DNA of 46,558 nt, from NCBI GenBank assembly GCA_964584135.1, contig CAZOYN010000001.1:1-46558 (forward strand), read 5' to 3'. The notes below the pieces were generated by a model. That model was given only the letters and a program-made list of their open reading frames with translations, did not search any database and had not been told where the DNA came from. Below, one piece after another: positions 15,405-23,454 of the stretch. The DNA is from CAZOYN01 sp964584135. GTDB taxonomy: Bacteria > Patescibacteriota > Saccharimonadia > Saccharimonadales > UBA4665. Made by a program: the position numbers and the translations under genes. How positions within the stretch are numbered: position 1 is the stretch's first letter; each line of letters opens with the position of its first letter.

Positions 15405-15833
15405 ATGAGTAACATGAATCCAGTGGTACATTTCGAAATGGGCTACAACGACCAGGCACGTATAGTTAGGTTTTACGAGACGGTCTTTGGCTGGAAAACC
15501 AAGCCGATGGGACCTGACATGGGCAACTACGTGGTCGCCCACACGACTGAAACCGACGCGAACGGCATGGTCCAGACCAAAGGCGCAATTAACGGTGGGT
15601 TTTACCAAAAAACTGATGACCCCCTCAGCCAAGCTCCCTCGGTAGTCATTTCAGTTGATGACATCCAAGCTGCCATGAAAGCCGTAGTAGCGGCTGGCGG
15701 GAAGATCCTCGGTGGCATGGACCAAAAAGGCGAGCACACTATGGAGCCGCAGATGATCCCTGGCGTTGGCTGGTGGATTTCGGCCATGGACACTGAGGGT
15801 AACCGCTTTTCTATTTTGCAGGCCAAGTCCTAA
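15405..15833 (+). CDS. VOC-superfamily protein (glyoxalase/bleomycin-resistance fold)
   Basis: A 142-residue protein with two beta-alpha-beta-beta-beta modules: VVHFEMGYNDQARIVRFYETVFGWKT at the N-terminus, then PSVVISVDDIQAAMKAVVAAGGKI and a final DTEGNRFSILQAKS strand. This is the layout of small VOC proteins (PhnB/YdaN-like), which bind metals or small molecules; the actual activity is unknown. The strong Shine-Dalgarno AAAGGAGG (15393-15400) fixes the start at ATG 15405. This conventional initiation, next to the tRNA-derived repeat, may indicate a gene acquired from elsewhere. Confidence 0.85.
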   Translation: MSNMNPVVHFEMGYNDQARIVRFYETVFGWKTKPMGPDMGNYVVAHTTETDANGMVQTKGAINGGFYQKTDDPLSQAPSVVISVDDIQAAMKAVVAAGGKILGGMDQKGEHTMEPQMIPGVGWWISAMDTEGNRFSILQAKS

Positions 15834-15881
15834 AACAAATACCGGTTTTTGGGCTTGCAAGATTGGGGACTGCCAGGCACA

Positions 15882-16985
15882 ATGATGCCAGAGATGGTAG
15901 AGACTAACACAATTTCGCTGCCTGAGGCTAGCCCAGTGCAAGAGTGGCTCGACAAGGAGGAGCCGGACGAAATTGACTTACTGGATCCGGACCTAGAGGA
16001 TGACGCCGAGCCTGAGGCACTTGATAACGCCGGTGATCTTGACCTGGCAGCTCCGGCTAAGGACTTGGTACGTGTGTACTTAAACGATATAGGGCGGGTA
16101 GCCCTACTGAACGCAGAGCAAGAAGTTGAGCTTGCCAAACGGCTTGAGGTTGGCCTGTTTGCTAGCAATAAGTTGGACAAAGCCAAGAAGGGTGAGATTG
16201 TACTCGATCCCGACGATCCCGACTTGCAAAAAGACCTGGAATACTTAGCGACCGATGGCCCGCAGGCCAAGCGCAATTTACTGGAGGCAAACTTGCGTTT
16301 GGTAGTCGCAAGAGCCAAGGGCTATACAGGCAGGGGGCTGCCATTTCTGGACCTGATACAGGAAGGCAATCTGGGGCTCATGCGTGCCGTTGAAAAATTT
16401 GATTACACCAAAGGTTACAAATTCAGCACCTACGCCGCTTGGTGGATCAGGCAAGCGCTAACCCGCGCCCTGGCTGACCAAGCCCGCACTATTCGTCTTC
16501 CAGTACATAAAGTTGAAGAGATCAATGCCATGCGAACGCAGCGTCGGCATTTACTGGCTGACTTGCAACGGGAGCCAACCGAGGCAGAGTTAGCGGCGGC
16601 ACTCAGTCTTACGGTTGATAAGCTTAGAGAATTACAGGCTTGCGATCAGGAGCCGGTCGCTTTGGAAACGCCAATCGGCGAAGCAGGCGATGGGCAGATC
16701 GGTGACATTATCGAAGACGCCCATGCGCCGAGCCCGCATGATGTAGCGGAGTTTACGAGCCTCCAGCGGGACATTAGCCGAGCGCTAAAGACATTGCCGA
16801 TGCTGGAAGCGGTTGTTATAGAACTGCGCTTTGGCCTCACGGACGGCATACCACGCTCACGGGCCGAAGTAAGTAAGGCCCTTGGCATAAACCAGCACCG
16901 CGTTGAGCGTATTGAAGGCAAAATATTAAACAAATTACGCCACCCCTCAGGTTCAGTCGATTTACGCAGCTATTATAGACCCTAA
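15882..16985 (+). CDS. RNA polymerase sigma-70 family factor (group 1/2) with divergent region 4.2
   Basis: About 367 residues. An acidic N-terminal tail precedes region 1.2 (DLVRVYLNDIGRVALLNAEQEVELAKRLE), then regions 2.1-2.4 (NLRLVVARAKGYTGRGLPFLDLIQEGNLGLM… and YAAWWIRQALTRALADQ), region 3, and region 4. Regions 2.3-2.4, which melt and read the -10 element, are conventional. In region 4.2 the -35 reading helix is NQHRVERIEG where primary factors have TRERIRQIEA, so the usual DNA-contact residues are replaced. The start is uncertain: ATGs at 15882, 15885 and 15894 and an upstream TTG are all in frame. Region 1.1 is absent or very short. Whether this is the primary sigma cannot be told from one window. 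Confidence 0.88.
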   Translation: MMPEMVETNTISLPEASPVQEWLDKEEPDEIDLLDPDLEDDAEPEALDNAGDLDLAAPAKDLVRVYLNDIGRVALLNAEQEVELAKRLEVGLFASNKLDKAKKGEIVLDPDDPDLQKDLEYLATDGPQAKRNLLEANLRLVVARAKGYTGRGLPFLDLIQEGNLGLMRAVEKFDYTKGYKFSTYAAWWIRQALTRALADQARTIRLPVHKVEEINAMRTQRRHLLADLQREPTEAELAAALSLTVDKLRELQACDQEPVALETPIGEAGDGQIGDIIEDAHAPSPHDVAEFTSLQRDISRALKTLPMLEAVVIELRFGLTDGIPRSRAEVSKALGINQHRVERIEGKILNKLRHPSGSVDLRSYYRP

Positions 16986-17005
16986 GGTGAGGGCTACAAT
17001 GAGGC

Positions 17006-17034
17006 TTGCGAACTGGGCCCAAAGCTGATATACA
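17006..17034 (+). promoter_or_regulatory. Promoter TTGCGA-17-TATACA for the anchored CAP gene
   Basis: TTGCGA (17006-17011) and TATACA (17029-17034) have ideal 17-bp spacing. Transcription should start at about 17041-17043, at the ATG. The -35 element again is TTGCGN rather than TTGACA. Confidence 0.55.
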
Positions 17035-17042
17035 TAAGCATA

Positions 17043-18179
17043 ATGGCTACTAAAAGCAAAAGTACAGCTATGGCACGCAAGAAAAAACCAACCGGACTTA
17101 AGAAGTTACAATACCATTATGGGGTCTTTTGGCAAAAGCCCTCCGTCAAACTGTTGCACCTCCTGGTGTTTGTTGCGGTGTTCGCCTGGCTTGGGCACTA
17201 TTTATTTTTCGCGAAAGCCGCTGTCCCCTATTTTGGCGGCGCCGACCAGATAGTTGCCCAGTACCAAAGCTTGGCTGGCATCAAGGCCAGCCGCTTAGCT
17301 GATGGCACACTCCAAAACGCCATTGCGCCAGGCGACGTACTCGTGGCCGGCGACGGCACCCTGTATTGCAACACCGCTATCGATGGTGTGGTTACCAGCG
17401 GCAAACTCGGGCCCGGCGAGCTGAAGCAGCTGTTCGACACCGTTAATGGCGCCGATGTCCGCAGCCTGGCGGGCAGCCAAAAGCTGGCACTCGACGCCAA
17501 TACTAACTACGACACGCTGGCTAGCATTACGATCAACGCCACTGATAGAGCCCAGGTGATATACAACCAAAACGACACTACTGGCACCTTCGCCCGTACG
17601 GCTGCCAAGTTGCAGCAAAAATGCAAGAACAACCCGGGCTCACAAAAAGTCTCATCGTTTCCAAACTTTAAGAACGTTAATTTGCCGGTTAAAGATGGCA
17701 GCCAGCCACTAGGCTGGGTTGACCGCGCCTTAGGCATGGGCCAAGCTGGCGCTACTAGCGTCAGTGATACTGATCGCATCACTGACGCCAATCGCATCAA
17801 TTACCACCGGGCGTCATCGGAAGACAAGTTGCCCTACTACTCTTACCGCAGCTGCCTGCAGAGCGTGGCGGCTGCCTGGGCGTACCATATGGGGATCACT
17901 CAGTCGCTTGCGCACAACCCAAACTTTGCCAACCAGATAGCCAGCAAGTGTGGCAAATGGTACGCCGTCGCGGAGAATGTCGGCCAAGGCCCGACCGAAG
18001 CCGGTGCTTTCGCGGCTTTCTTAAACAGTTGTGCCCACCACTCTAATTTTGACGACCGTAAGGTAACTACGAAAGACGGAACGTGTGGCTCCCACGGTGG
18101 CTTGAGAGAGTTCGGTGTCGGCGTCTATGTGGACAGCAAGGGTACCCGCTGGATCGTCCAAGACTTCGCCTGGTATTAA
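17043..18179 (+). CDS. Membrane-anchored CAP/SCP-domain (YkwD-like) protein
   Basis: A 378-residue protein with a very basic cytoplasmic N-terminus (lysine-rich, about 45 residues) and one membrane segment (LLHLLVFVAVFAWLGHYLFF, about residues 40-60), so the rest is outside the cell. After a middle domain of unknown fold (about residues 65-235), the C-terminal CAP domain begins near RINYHRASSEDKLPYY. It shows AAAWAYHMGITQSLAHN, ENVGQGPTEAGAFAAFLNS, HHSNF and FGVGVYVDSKGTRWIVQDFA, matching the four CAP signature regions. Bacterial CAP proteins are secreted and often envelope-associated, with ill-defined activity. A second CAP protein is at 30888-31607. It sits directly upstream of the cysteine-rich secreted family. 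Confidence 0.82.
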   Translation: MATKSKSTAMARKKKPTGLKKLQYHYGVFWQKPSVKLLHLLVFVAVFAWLGHYLFFAKAAVPYFGGADQIVAQYQSLAGIKASRLADGTLQNAIAPGDVLVAGDGTLYCNTAIDGVVTSGKLGPGELKQLFDTVNGADVRSLAGSQKLALDANTNYDTLASITINATDRAQVIYNQNDTTGTFARTAAKLQQKCKNNPGSQKVSSFPNFKNVNLPVKDGSQPLGWVDRALGMGQAGATSVSDTDRITDANRINYHRASSEDKLPYYSYRSCLQSVAAAWAYHMGITQSLAHNPNFANQIASKCGKWYAVAENVGQGPTEAGAFAAFLNSCAHHSNFDDRKVTTKDGTCGSHGGLREFGVGVYVDSKGTRWIVQDFAWY

Positions 18180-18190
18180 TTGCAAGATCA

Positions 18191-18234
18191 TTGTAAGAAA
18201 TCTTACAGCGCTAGTTTAGTAAACTCTTTATTAA
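18191..18234 (+). promoter_or_regulatory. Crp/FNR-type palindrome plus -10 box before the first cysteine-rich secreted gene
   Basis: TTGTAAGAAATCTTACAG (18191-18208) is an inverted repeat TTGTAAG/CTTACAG (one mismatch) around AAAT. A -10 box TATTAA lies at 18229-18234, giving an expected start at about 18241 and placing the palindrome centre at -41.5, the class II activator position for Crp/FNR proteins. The same 18 bp, -10 box and spacing recur at 19211-19254. Confidence 0.7.
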
Positions 18235-18317
18235 GTAGTGAAAATAAACAGTAATGAAGAAATTCGTTTACGTAAAATATTTTAATTTTAAATGAGGGCC
18301 TACTATTAGCAAATAAA

Positions 18318-18364
18318 CGCGGTCGCCTGAGTCGCCTGAATGTGGCGGCTTTATTTTTATTAAC
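18318..18364 (+). pseudogene. Decayed signal-peptide segment of a secreted-family paralog
   Basis: The stretch CGCCTGAATGTGGCGGC followed by TTTATTTTTATTAAC aligns closely with codons of the signal peptide of the gene at 19308 (SRLIVAAFFVLT). In one frame it reads SRLNVAALFLLT and continues to a TGA overlapping the next gene's ATG. It has no start codon in that frame. A 9-bp tandem duplication (GTCGCCTGA twice) lies at its left edge. The same bases can form a GC-rich hairpin followed by T-rich sequence, so an attenuator is an alternative reading. Confidence 0.4.
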
Positions 18365-18382
18365 TAGAAAGGAATATAAACC

Positions 18383-19141
18383 ATGACAATAACTATTTTA
18401 CGTAAGGGCGGGTATCTCCTGAGCGCCATTTTGGTGTCAGCCTCCATGATGCTGTTCCCGGTTGTGGCACATGCCGACGGGGTTACTATTGATACCAGCG
18501 GTGTTAATGCCGGCGATGTCCCTAGCGTCCCGAGCATCAATGATGTTACGGATCTGGTAGACTCAACTGTTGGGAAGTGCAAGTTAAGTGTCCATAGGTT
18601 GGTTCTTGACTTCAGTGTTCCATATACGGTTGACTACTCACAGTTAGCAAGCAAGGGTGAGATTGATTACAACTGGATGCCGAGCCCTTGGGCTAGCGCA
18701 GCCTCAAGCGATGGCTGCGTTAAAGGTGTAAAAGTCGACTCTCAGCTGACCGACTACAGTACTATGCAGTTCTGCACGCCACTATACCAAAACTCCGGCT
18801 CGGCTGCTGACAGCTCGCCGTTTGTGTATCAATCCGGCACCCCGAGCGATTATGAGGTCTATGACCAGTACCACCTAAGCGTACCTTACTTTACCGGGGT
18901 CGTTGTCAACATCCCTCCTATTGAAGGTTCCACTACCTCAAATACAGGCATACCGCCCTTGCTACAATTGTCTGGCTGTGAGCGACTTAAGTCTGGAATC
19001 ACCGAGCAGGCCACCGCTTACTATGAGAATAGCGCCGGCCAATACATAGAGTATTGTTCAGTACAAGAAAGCTTTGACGTAACAGCGACTCCGACCGGGC
19101 CAATGGAGACGCCTGTCACGCCACAAGGAGAGTGCGCATAA
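18383..19141 (+). CDS. Secreted cysteine-rich protein, family member A
   Basis: A 252-residue protein with a signal peptide (hydrophobic core SAILVSASMMLFPVV, cleavage after AHA, about residue 31) and no later membrane span, so it should be released. Not a family I recognise. It shares with the genes at 19308 and 20176: a KC or AC near residue 65, G-(E/T)-I-(D/Q)-Y-x-W, a (G/T)C…QL-DxTxMQxC block, C-(E/A)-R, YYxNSxGQ followed by a Cys, and a final Cys near the C-terminus. Six conserved cysteines suggest three disulfides. A Shine-Dalgarno AAAGGAA sits 8 nt before the ATG. A Crp/FNR-type site lies about 190 bp upstream, with a 140-nt leader between. Confidence 0.7.
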   Translation: MTITILRKGGYLLSAILVSASMMLFPVVAHADGVTIDTSGVNAGDVPSVPSINDVTDLVDSTVGKCKLSVHRLVLDFSVPYTVDYSQLASKGEIDYNWMPSPWASAASSDGCVKGVKVDSQLTDYSTMQFCTPLYQNSGSAADSSPFVYQSGTPSDYEVYDQYHLSVPYFTGVVVNIPPIEGSTTSNTGIPPLLQLSGCERLKSGITEQATAYYENSAGQYIEYCSVQESFDVTATPTGPMETPVTPQGECA

Positions 19142-19210
19142 TTAGAATAGGATACTCAGTCAGCACGCACCAGCGCCGAGCGTTAGTGCGTGCTACAATT
19201 TTTAAGATTA

Positions 19211-19254
19211 TTGTAAGAAATCTTACAGCGCAGATGTAGTAAACACCGTATTAA
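19211..19254 (+). promoter_or_regulatory. Second copy of the Crp/FNR-type palindrome and -10 box
   Basis: TTGTAAGAAATCTTACAG (19211-19228) is identical to 18191-18208, followed by AGTAAAC and TATTAA (19249-19254) at the same distances. The palindrome centre is again at -41.5 from the inferred start at about 19261. Flanking matches (AAGAT before, GCGC after) show the whole promoter was duplicated. Confidence 0.7.
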
Positions 19255-19307
19255 ATTGTGAAATTAACAAGATTTAATAAAGCTCACGAAAGTTAGGAGT
19301 AATTTGT

Positions 19308-20159
19308 ATGAGGGTAACAATGATTAAAAACCTAATTGGCAGATATAGTCGCCTTATTGTGGCGGCTTTTTTTGTATTAACCATAGTGGGCGGCTCGTCG
19401 GGTTTGGTAGCGGCCGATTTAAGCGCACCTGTAACCACGGTTGATACCTCGGGCCTGCCGAGCGTCGATCCGACAACTACGCTGGACGCGGCCAAGAAAG
19501 TCGCCTGTGGATTTGCTGAAAGTGATGCGGTAAACATGGGCGCCCAGAACGGGCAGCCGCTGGTTGCTCAAGTCAATACAGACCCCATAAAAGGCACTAT
19601 CCAGTATGTCTGGAGTAACTACGATTACACGATGGAAAATGGAGGTGGTTCGGCCGAAGCCTGGGTGCCGGACAATGGCTGCGCCAAGTACGTGGAAGTT
19701 GACTCGCAAATGGTTGACACCACACAAATGCCGGGATGCAACCCCTATGTCGCCAGTAAAGTAGAGGTTGCCTACGACACGCTTCAGAACCAGTTAGCTG
19801 ACGGCACGAAAATATTAGTAGGGAAAAATACAGGCACTATCAAATTAGCAGTCCTGTACTATGGCTATGACAGCTTCTTGGACAACTTATTGGGCCTAAG
19901 TAACACCAACGGCGCGAACCTACCAACTGACGGCATTACAATTGGCGGTACTGGGGTGAGCCAGCCTCAGGTTAACTGCGCTCGCTCGCTTTCTCAAGTA
20001 ACCGTTACCACCAACGCTTACTATATTAATAACGTGGGGAAGAGACTATGGTTTACCTGTGTCGGCGATAATTACCAAATAATCGCCTCACCGGCAGGAC
20101 CAGCCATCGTCCATACGAGCACCTTCGACTGCTCGCAAGGCAGAGGACCATCAAACTAA
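19308..20159 (+). CDS. Secreted cysteine-rich protein, family member B
   Basis: A 283-residue secreted protein with a signal peptide (basic start, hydrophobic RLIVAAFFVLTIVGGSSGL, cleavage near VAA-D). It is the most divergent of the three paralogs but keeps the same cysteine plan: KKVACGF, GTIQYVW, GCAKYVEVDSQM, DTTQMPGC, CARSLSQVTVTTNAYYINNVGK, FTCVGDNYQIIASPAGP and a C-terminal DC. It carries an inserted glycine/leucine-rich stretch (about residues 165-215) absent from the others. GGAG lies 8 nt before the ATG. It is directly behind its own copy of the palindromic promoter and about 16 nt before member C, so B and C likely share one transcript. Function unknown. Confidence 0.7.
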   Translation: MRVTMIKNLIGRYSRLIVAAFFVLTIVGGSSGLVAADLSAPVTTVDTSGLPSVDPTTTLDAAKKVACGFAESDAVNMGAQNGQPLVAQVNTDPIKGTIQYVWSNYDYTMENGGGSAEAWVPDNGCAKYVEVDSQMVDTTQMPGCNPYVASKVEVAYDTLQNQLADGTKILVGKNTGTIKLAVLYYGYDSFLDNLLGLSNTNGANLPTDGITIGGTGVSQPQVNCARSLSQVTVTTNAYYINNVGKRLWFTCVGDNYQIIASPAGPAIVHTSTFDCSQGRGPSN

Positions 20160-20175
20160 GAAAGGAATGACTACC

Positions 20176-20958
20176 ATGATACTTACCAACCTACACCGTA
20201 AAGCAGGCTATAGCCTATCCGCACTGACGATAGCTGCTAGTATGCTATTCCCCTTTACCGCCTACGCTGACACGACGATACCTACAGATACCATTAGCGT
20301 GGGGGGCACGCCAACCATAAGTGACGTTACCGACTTAGTGACTTCTGGCGCCACTAAATGTAAATTGCACAGTGAGAGCATATGGAATTCAGACCCAACG
20401 ACCGATGTGGATGTTGACTACTCCCAGCTGGCCAATGGTGAAATTGATTACGTCTGGCACCCCCACTTTTCGGCTGAGGTTGATGCCCTAACTACTTGTG
20501 TGCACGGTATCAAGATCAAAGCTCAGCTAAGCGATTCGACTCAGATGCAGTACTGCCAGGCGCTTTACGCGAGTGGTGTTGAAACTAAAGTAAACTACTC
20601 TGGAACACCGGATGGGTTAGATTGGGGATCTAGCGGCACTACCTATGATGTGAGCCAGCCCGTGTACCTACGAGTGCCTTACTTTGCTGAGAGCGTGAAA
20701 GCCCCTGAGCCACCTCCGATGGGCAGTATTACTGATACCACCAATACTGCAAGCACGCCAAATGTAGACCCGACAACCAATATCAAGCTCAAATGCGAAC
20801 GGCTACAATCCGAGCTTACTCTAACCAGTAGCGCATTCTATGAGAATAGCGTGGGGCAGTTCGTCCCGTTTTGTAATCTCAAAGAGATCTATGAAATTGC
20901 CGCGACGCCAGCTGGGCCGCAAAAAGCTGGTTACCTAACCTACCCGAGCTGTTTTTAG
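20176..20958 (+). CDS. Secreted cysteine-rich protein, family member C
   Basis: A 260-residue secreted protein, closest to member A: VTDLVTSGATKCKL, VDYSQLANGEIDYVW, CVHGIKIKAQLSDSTQMQYC, VPYFAES, KCERLQSELTLTSSAFYENSVGQ, FCNLKEIYEIAATPAGP and a final Cys. Signal peptide core LSALTIAASMLFPFTAYA. The start at ATG 20176 is preferred over ATG 20167 because the Shine-Dalgarno AAAGGA then has 9-nt spacing, as in member A. It follows B in the same transcript. A different central proline-rich linker (APEPPPMGS) separates the two conserved halves. Confidence 0.7.
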   Translation: MILTNLHRKAGYSLSALTIAASMLFPFTAYADTTIPTDTISVGGTPTISDVTDLVTSGATKCKLHSESIWNSDPTTDVDVDYSQLANGEIDYVWHPHFSAEVDALTTCVHGIKIKAQLSDSTQMQYCQALYASGVETKVNYSGTPDGLDWGSSGTTYDVSQPVYLRVPYFAESVKAPEPPPMGSITDTTNTASTPNVDPTTNIKLKCERLQSELTLTSSAFYENSVGQFVPFCNLKEIYEIAATPAGPQKAGYLTYPSCF

Positions 20959-21022
20959 GTTTGTTCACCAACCAGGATGCTCATTAGTACAAATTTTCGA
21001 GGCAACACCTTGACTATAGGTG

Positions 21023-21028
21023 TATAAT
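21023..21028 (+). promoter_or_regulatory. -10 box TATAAT of the large secreted protein gene
   Basis: TATAAT ends exactly 6 nt before ATG 21035, which therefore coincides with the expected transcription start. No good -35 and no Shine-Dalgarno are visible. Confidence 0.55.
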
Positions 21029-21034
21029 TGTTGC

Positions 21035-23444
21035 ATGCGTGGCTCACCCGACAGCAGGAGTTTTGAAGGATCTGGCAGGTTAATCACTGCAGCGGCCCTT
21101 TCCTTTTTGGCGGCTCATCCGGGCAGTGCTGCCTTCGCTGCCGAAGACGGCTCAGCCAGACAAACAATGGCCGTTCCAGCAGCCTTTCAGCCCGGCTCCG
21201 AACTTTGCCCTACCGATGAATGCCGGGCTGAACAAGTAGCCACTGAAGCTTTTTCCCAGCCAACAGGCGCGGCCGCTGATATTGCTATCATGCAGGCGCT
21301 ACGCGCGAAAAATTCGGAATTGCCCGGGCCAGTAAGCGTCAATGAAAGAACCGACGCGATCGACAAAGCGGCCCGAGCTGCCGCTATAGCTTCGCAAGTC
21401 GCCTTTAAGCTAGCAGCTGTCAAGTCTCATGCTGTGAATACTGAGATGTCAGCCACCTCAACTTCGTCTCCGACCCCATCCGACAATACCGAAGTTGATG
21501 TCATAGACAAGGTTAACGGTGGGAGCGGGTCGGACCTGCTCTACAGCCATCAAATCACTGGCAGTTCCGGCGAGTTTACGGTTCGCCTTGAGACATTCAA
21601 CGGCAAGACTGGGCGCCAAATTTACGATAAATCCTTAAAGGCTACGACCGTAGACTGTAGTGCTGGCTGCCAGCCATACACGCAATCTAGCCGGGCTTTT
21701 ATATTTCAGGCAGCAGCTACTAAAGGTAAGGGCCGAGGCATGGTAGTAGCTATACGTTCTGAGGGAGAAATATGCTCTGACCCTAGCTCTGGGCAAGTAC
21801 CGACGTTCGGCAGTACCTGTCTAGCCGACGTTAAGGCTGAAACCAAGCTTGATGTCTTTGAGCTGAATAGCAAGGGCGATCAACTGTTCCACAAGGTTTT
21901 TCAAGGCGAGGAAGATATTACTCGCAGCGGAGCTACATTTAACAACGTACCTGTTTTTCACGGAGTCCTCTCAGGGGAGGGACTGGGTGCTTTGGTAGGC
22001 GAAGTGAATGGTCAGCTTATCGCCACCAACGTCGGCATCAACGGAAAACAAATTAGCGAAAACATAGTAGACAACCGCTCCCAGCAATTAGAAATAGTCA
22101 ACGACCAAGATGGTAGTGTCCGGAGCGTGGGGGCTCCGGCCACCGGCGCAGCCGTGGACAAGGAAATTACAACAGTAGGTGGTAAGGACCATGATAACTA
22201 CGTTACCTCACCAGCGCAGGGTGCTCCCGGCGACTGGACCGAATACAATCCGTCTAACGGCTCGCCCATTTGGACTTACCCGGAAGCCCTCAGCTACCGC
22301 TTCCCCTGGACGCTACAGAATGTTNNNNNNNNNNCAGAATGTTAATGCCCTGGCTATGTTGCCCAGCGGAAGAGGCTCAGCGTCGTCCCAACAGGTGACG
22401 ATTCTGGACGGTAGTTCCGGCAAGCCGATACTCCCGACGACTCCTGGACAGTTCGCTTCCGAGATTGGCGCTATAAGCGGCCATCCGGTTGTGGCCGTTT
22501 CAGAGTCAACGACTACTACTAACAAAGTGGCCCTGATTGCCAAAATTTACAAATACATTGGCCGAACCCTCCAACTTTTCCGTACTATAGAACGCGACCA
22601 AGCCACCCCCCCTCCGGGCGCCACAACGTCATTTAGTGGCCAGGCTTTCGAGGCTGGCTATATTGACCGAAGCGGCGTGGAGGCAATGGCTTTCAGGTTT
22701 ATCAAAATTCAGAGTGCAACGCAAACAACTCCGGATGGCCACATAGTAACAAACATTATCTACATCCCATTCGAGCAATATCTTATAGATGCGGGTACTG
22801 GCACATCGTTACCAACGAACCCCAAGGACTCTCCATTATTCGCTGATGCAGTCAACTCCAATGGCACTGATAGTATGTACAGAAATAATGACATAAATAA
22901 TGTCAATGAGCCCCATAACGTGGACATTTTCCAAGATGGCCAGACCGACCAAAAGCTATGGGCGCTCAAGACGCCCGGCGGGACAGCAGTGGCACCCGAG
23001 GCCGTAAACTACGAGAATGGCCATGCCGTCATTTTGGTGGAATCGTTCAACAATCAGGAGCCAGATACGGTTACGCTAACAGCCATATCAAAAGATGACG
23101 GAATGATATGGACGAGAAGCTTCGGACCCCACCCGATGGCACCGGCCGAAAGGATACTGGATAGCACTGGCCAGCCTGCCGTCGCGCGGCATACGCGGCC
23201 GCAAGCAGCGCCAAAGCCTAGCGTAATTACGGTTCCTCCAGTTAACTTGAGAACGCATCCCATTACTACGACCACGGCTGTGGTAAATCCGGTTCCAGAC
23301 ATCTCTCAGCCTGATTTTTCAATGGCTCTGTCCCCTGAAAAATCGCTGAAGGCCGCCTCATTAGACTTCGGTCTGGCTTTAGCAGTAACGACGGGTGCTC
23401 TCTTATACGCCCGTCGTCGTCGCTTCCCGCGATCTGTTAGCTAA
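21035..23444 (+). CDS. Large secreted, C-terminally anchored protein, possible beta-propeller; interrupted by a false assembly gap
   Basis: The gene appears as two frames joined at a run of ten N. The nine bases CAGAATGTT occur on both sides of the N run; removing the run and one copy (19 nt) restores a single frame of about 796 residues ending at 23444. It has a signal peptide near the N-terminus (LITAAALSFLAA), an Ala/Ser/Thr-rich segment, then repeated strands such as VRLETFNGKTGRQIYD, LDVFELNSKGDQL, VTILDGSSGKPI and AISKDDGMIWTRSF. These read like PQQ- or propeller-type blades. A C-terminal span (FGLALAVTTGALLYA) and RRRR tail anchor it. No recognised family; function unknown. The leaderless start 21035 is preferred to 21020. 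Confidence 0.72.
22325..22334. other. Assembly gap (10 N), collapsible
   Basis: Ten N flanked by the same 9-bp sequence (22316-22324 and 22335-22343), typical of two contigs that overlap but were joined with a fixed-size spacer. Merging them restores the reading frame of the gene around it. Confidence 0.9.
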
Positions 23445-23454
23445 ATCGGCCGGC

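Noticed and set aside
18321..18360. An intrinsic terminator (GTCGCC/GGCGGC hairpin with T-rich tail) upstream of the first secreted gene
   Set aside because: The same bases occur inside the coding sequence of the gene at 19339-19383, where they encode a signal peptide. Homology explains them better, though a secondary attenuator role is not excluded.
22179..23444. An independent second gene starting before the N run
   Set aside because: Its upstream part is out of frame with the real gene; the duplicated 9-bp flanks show the two frames are one gene.
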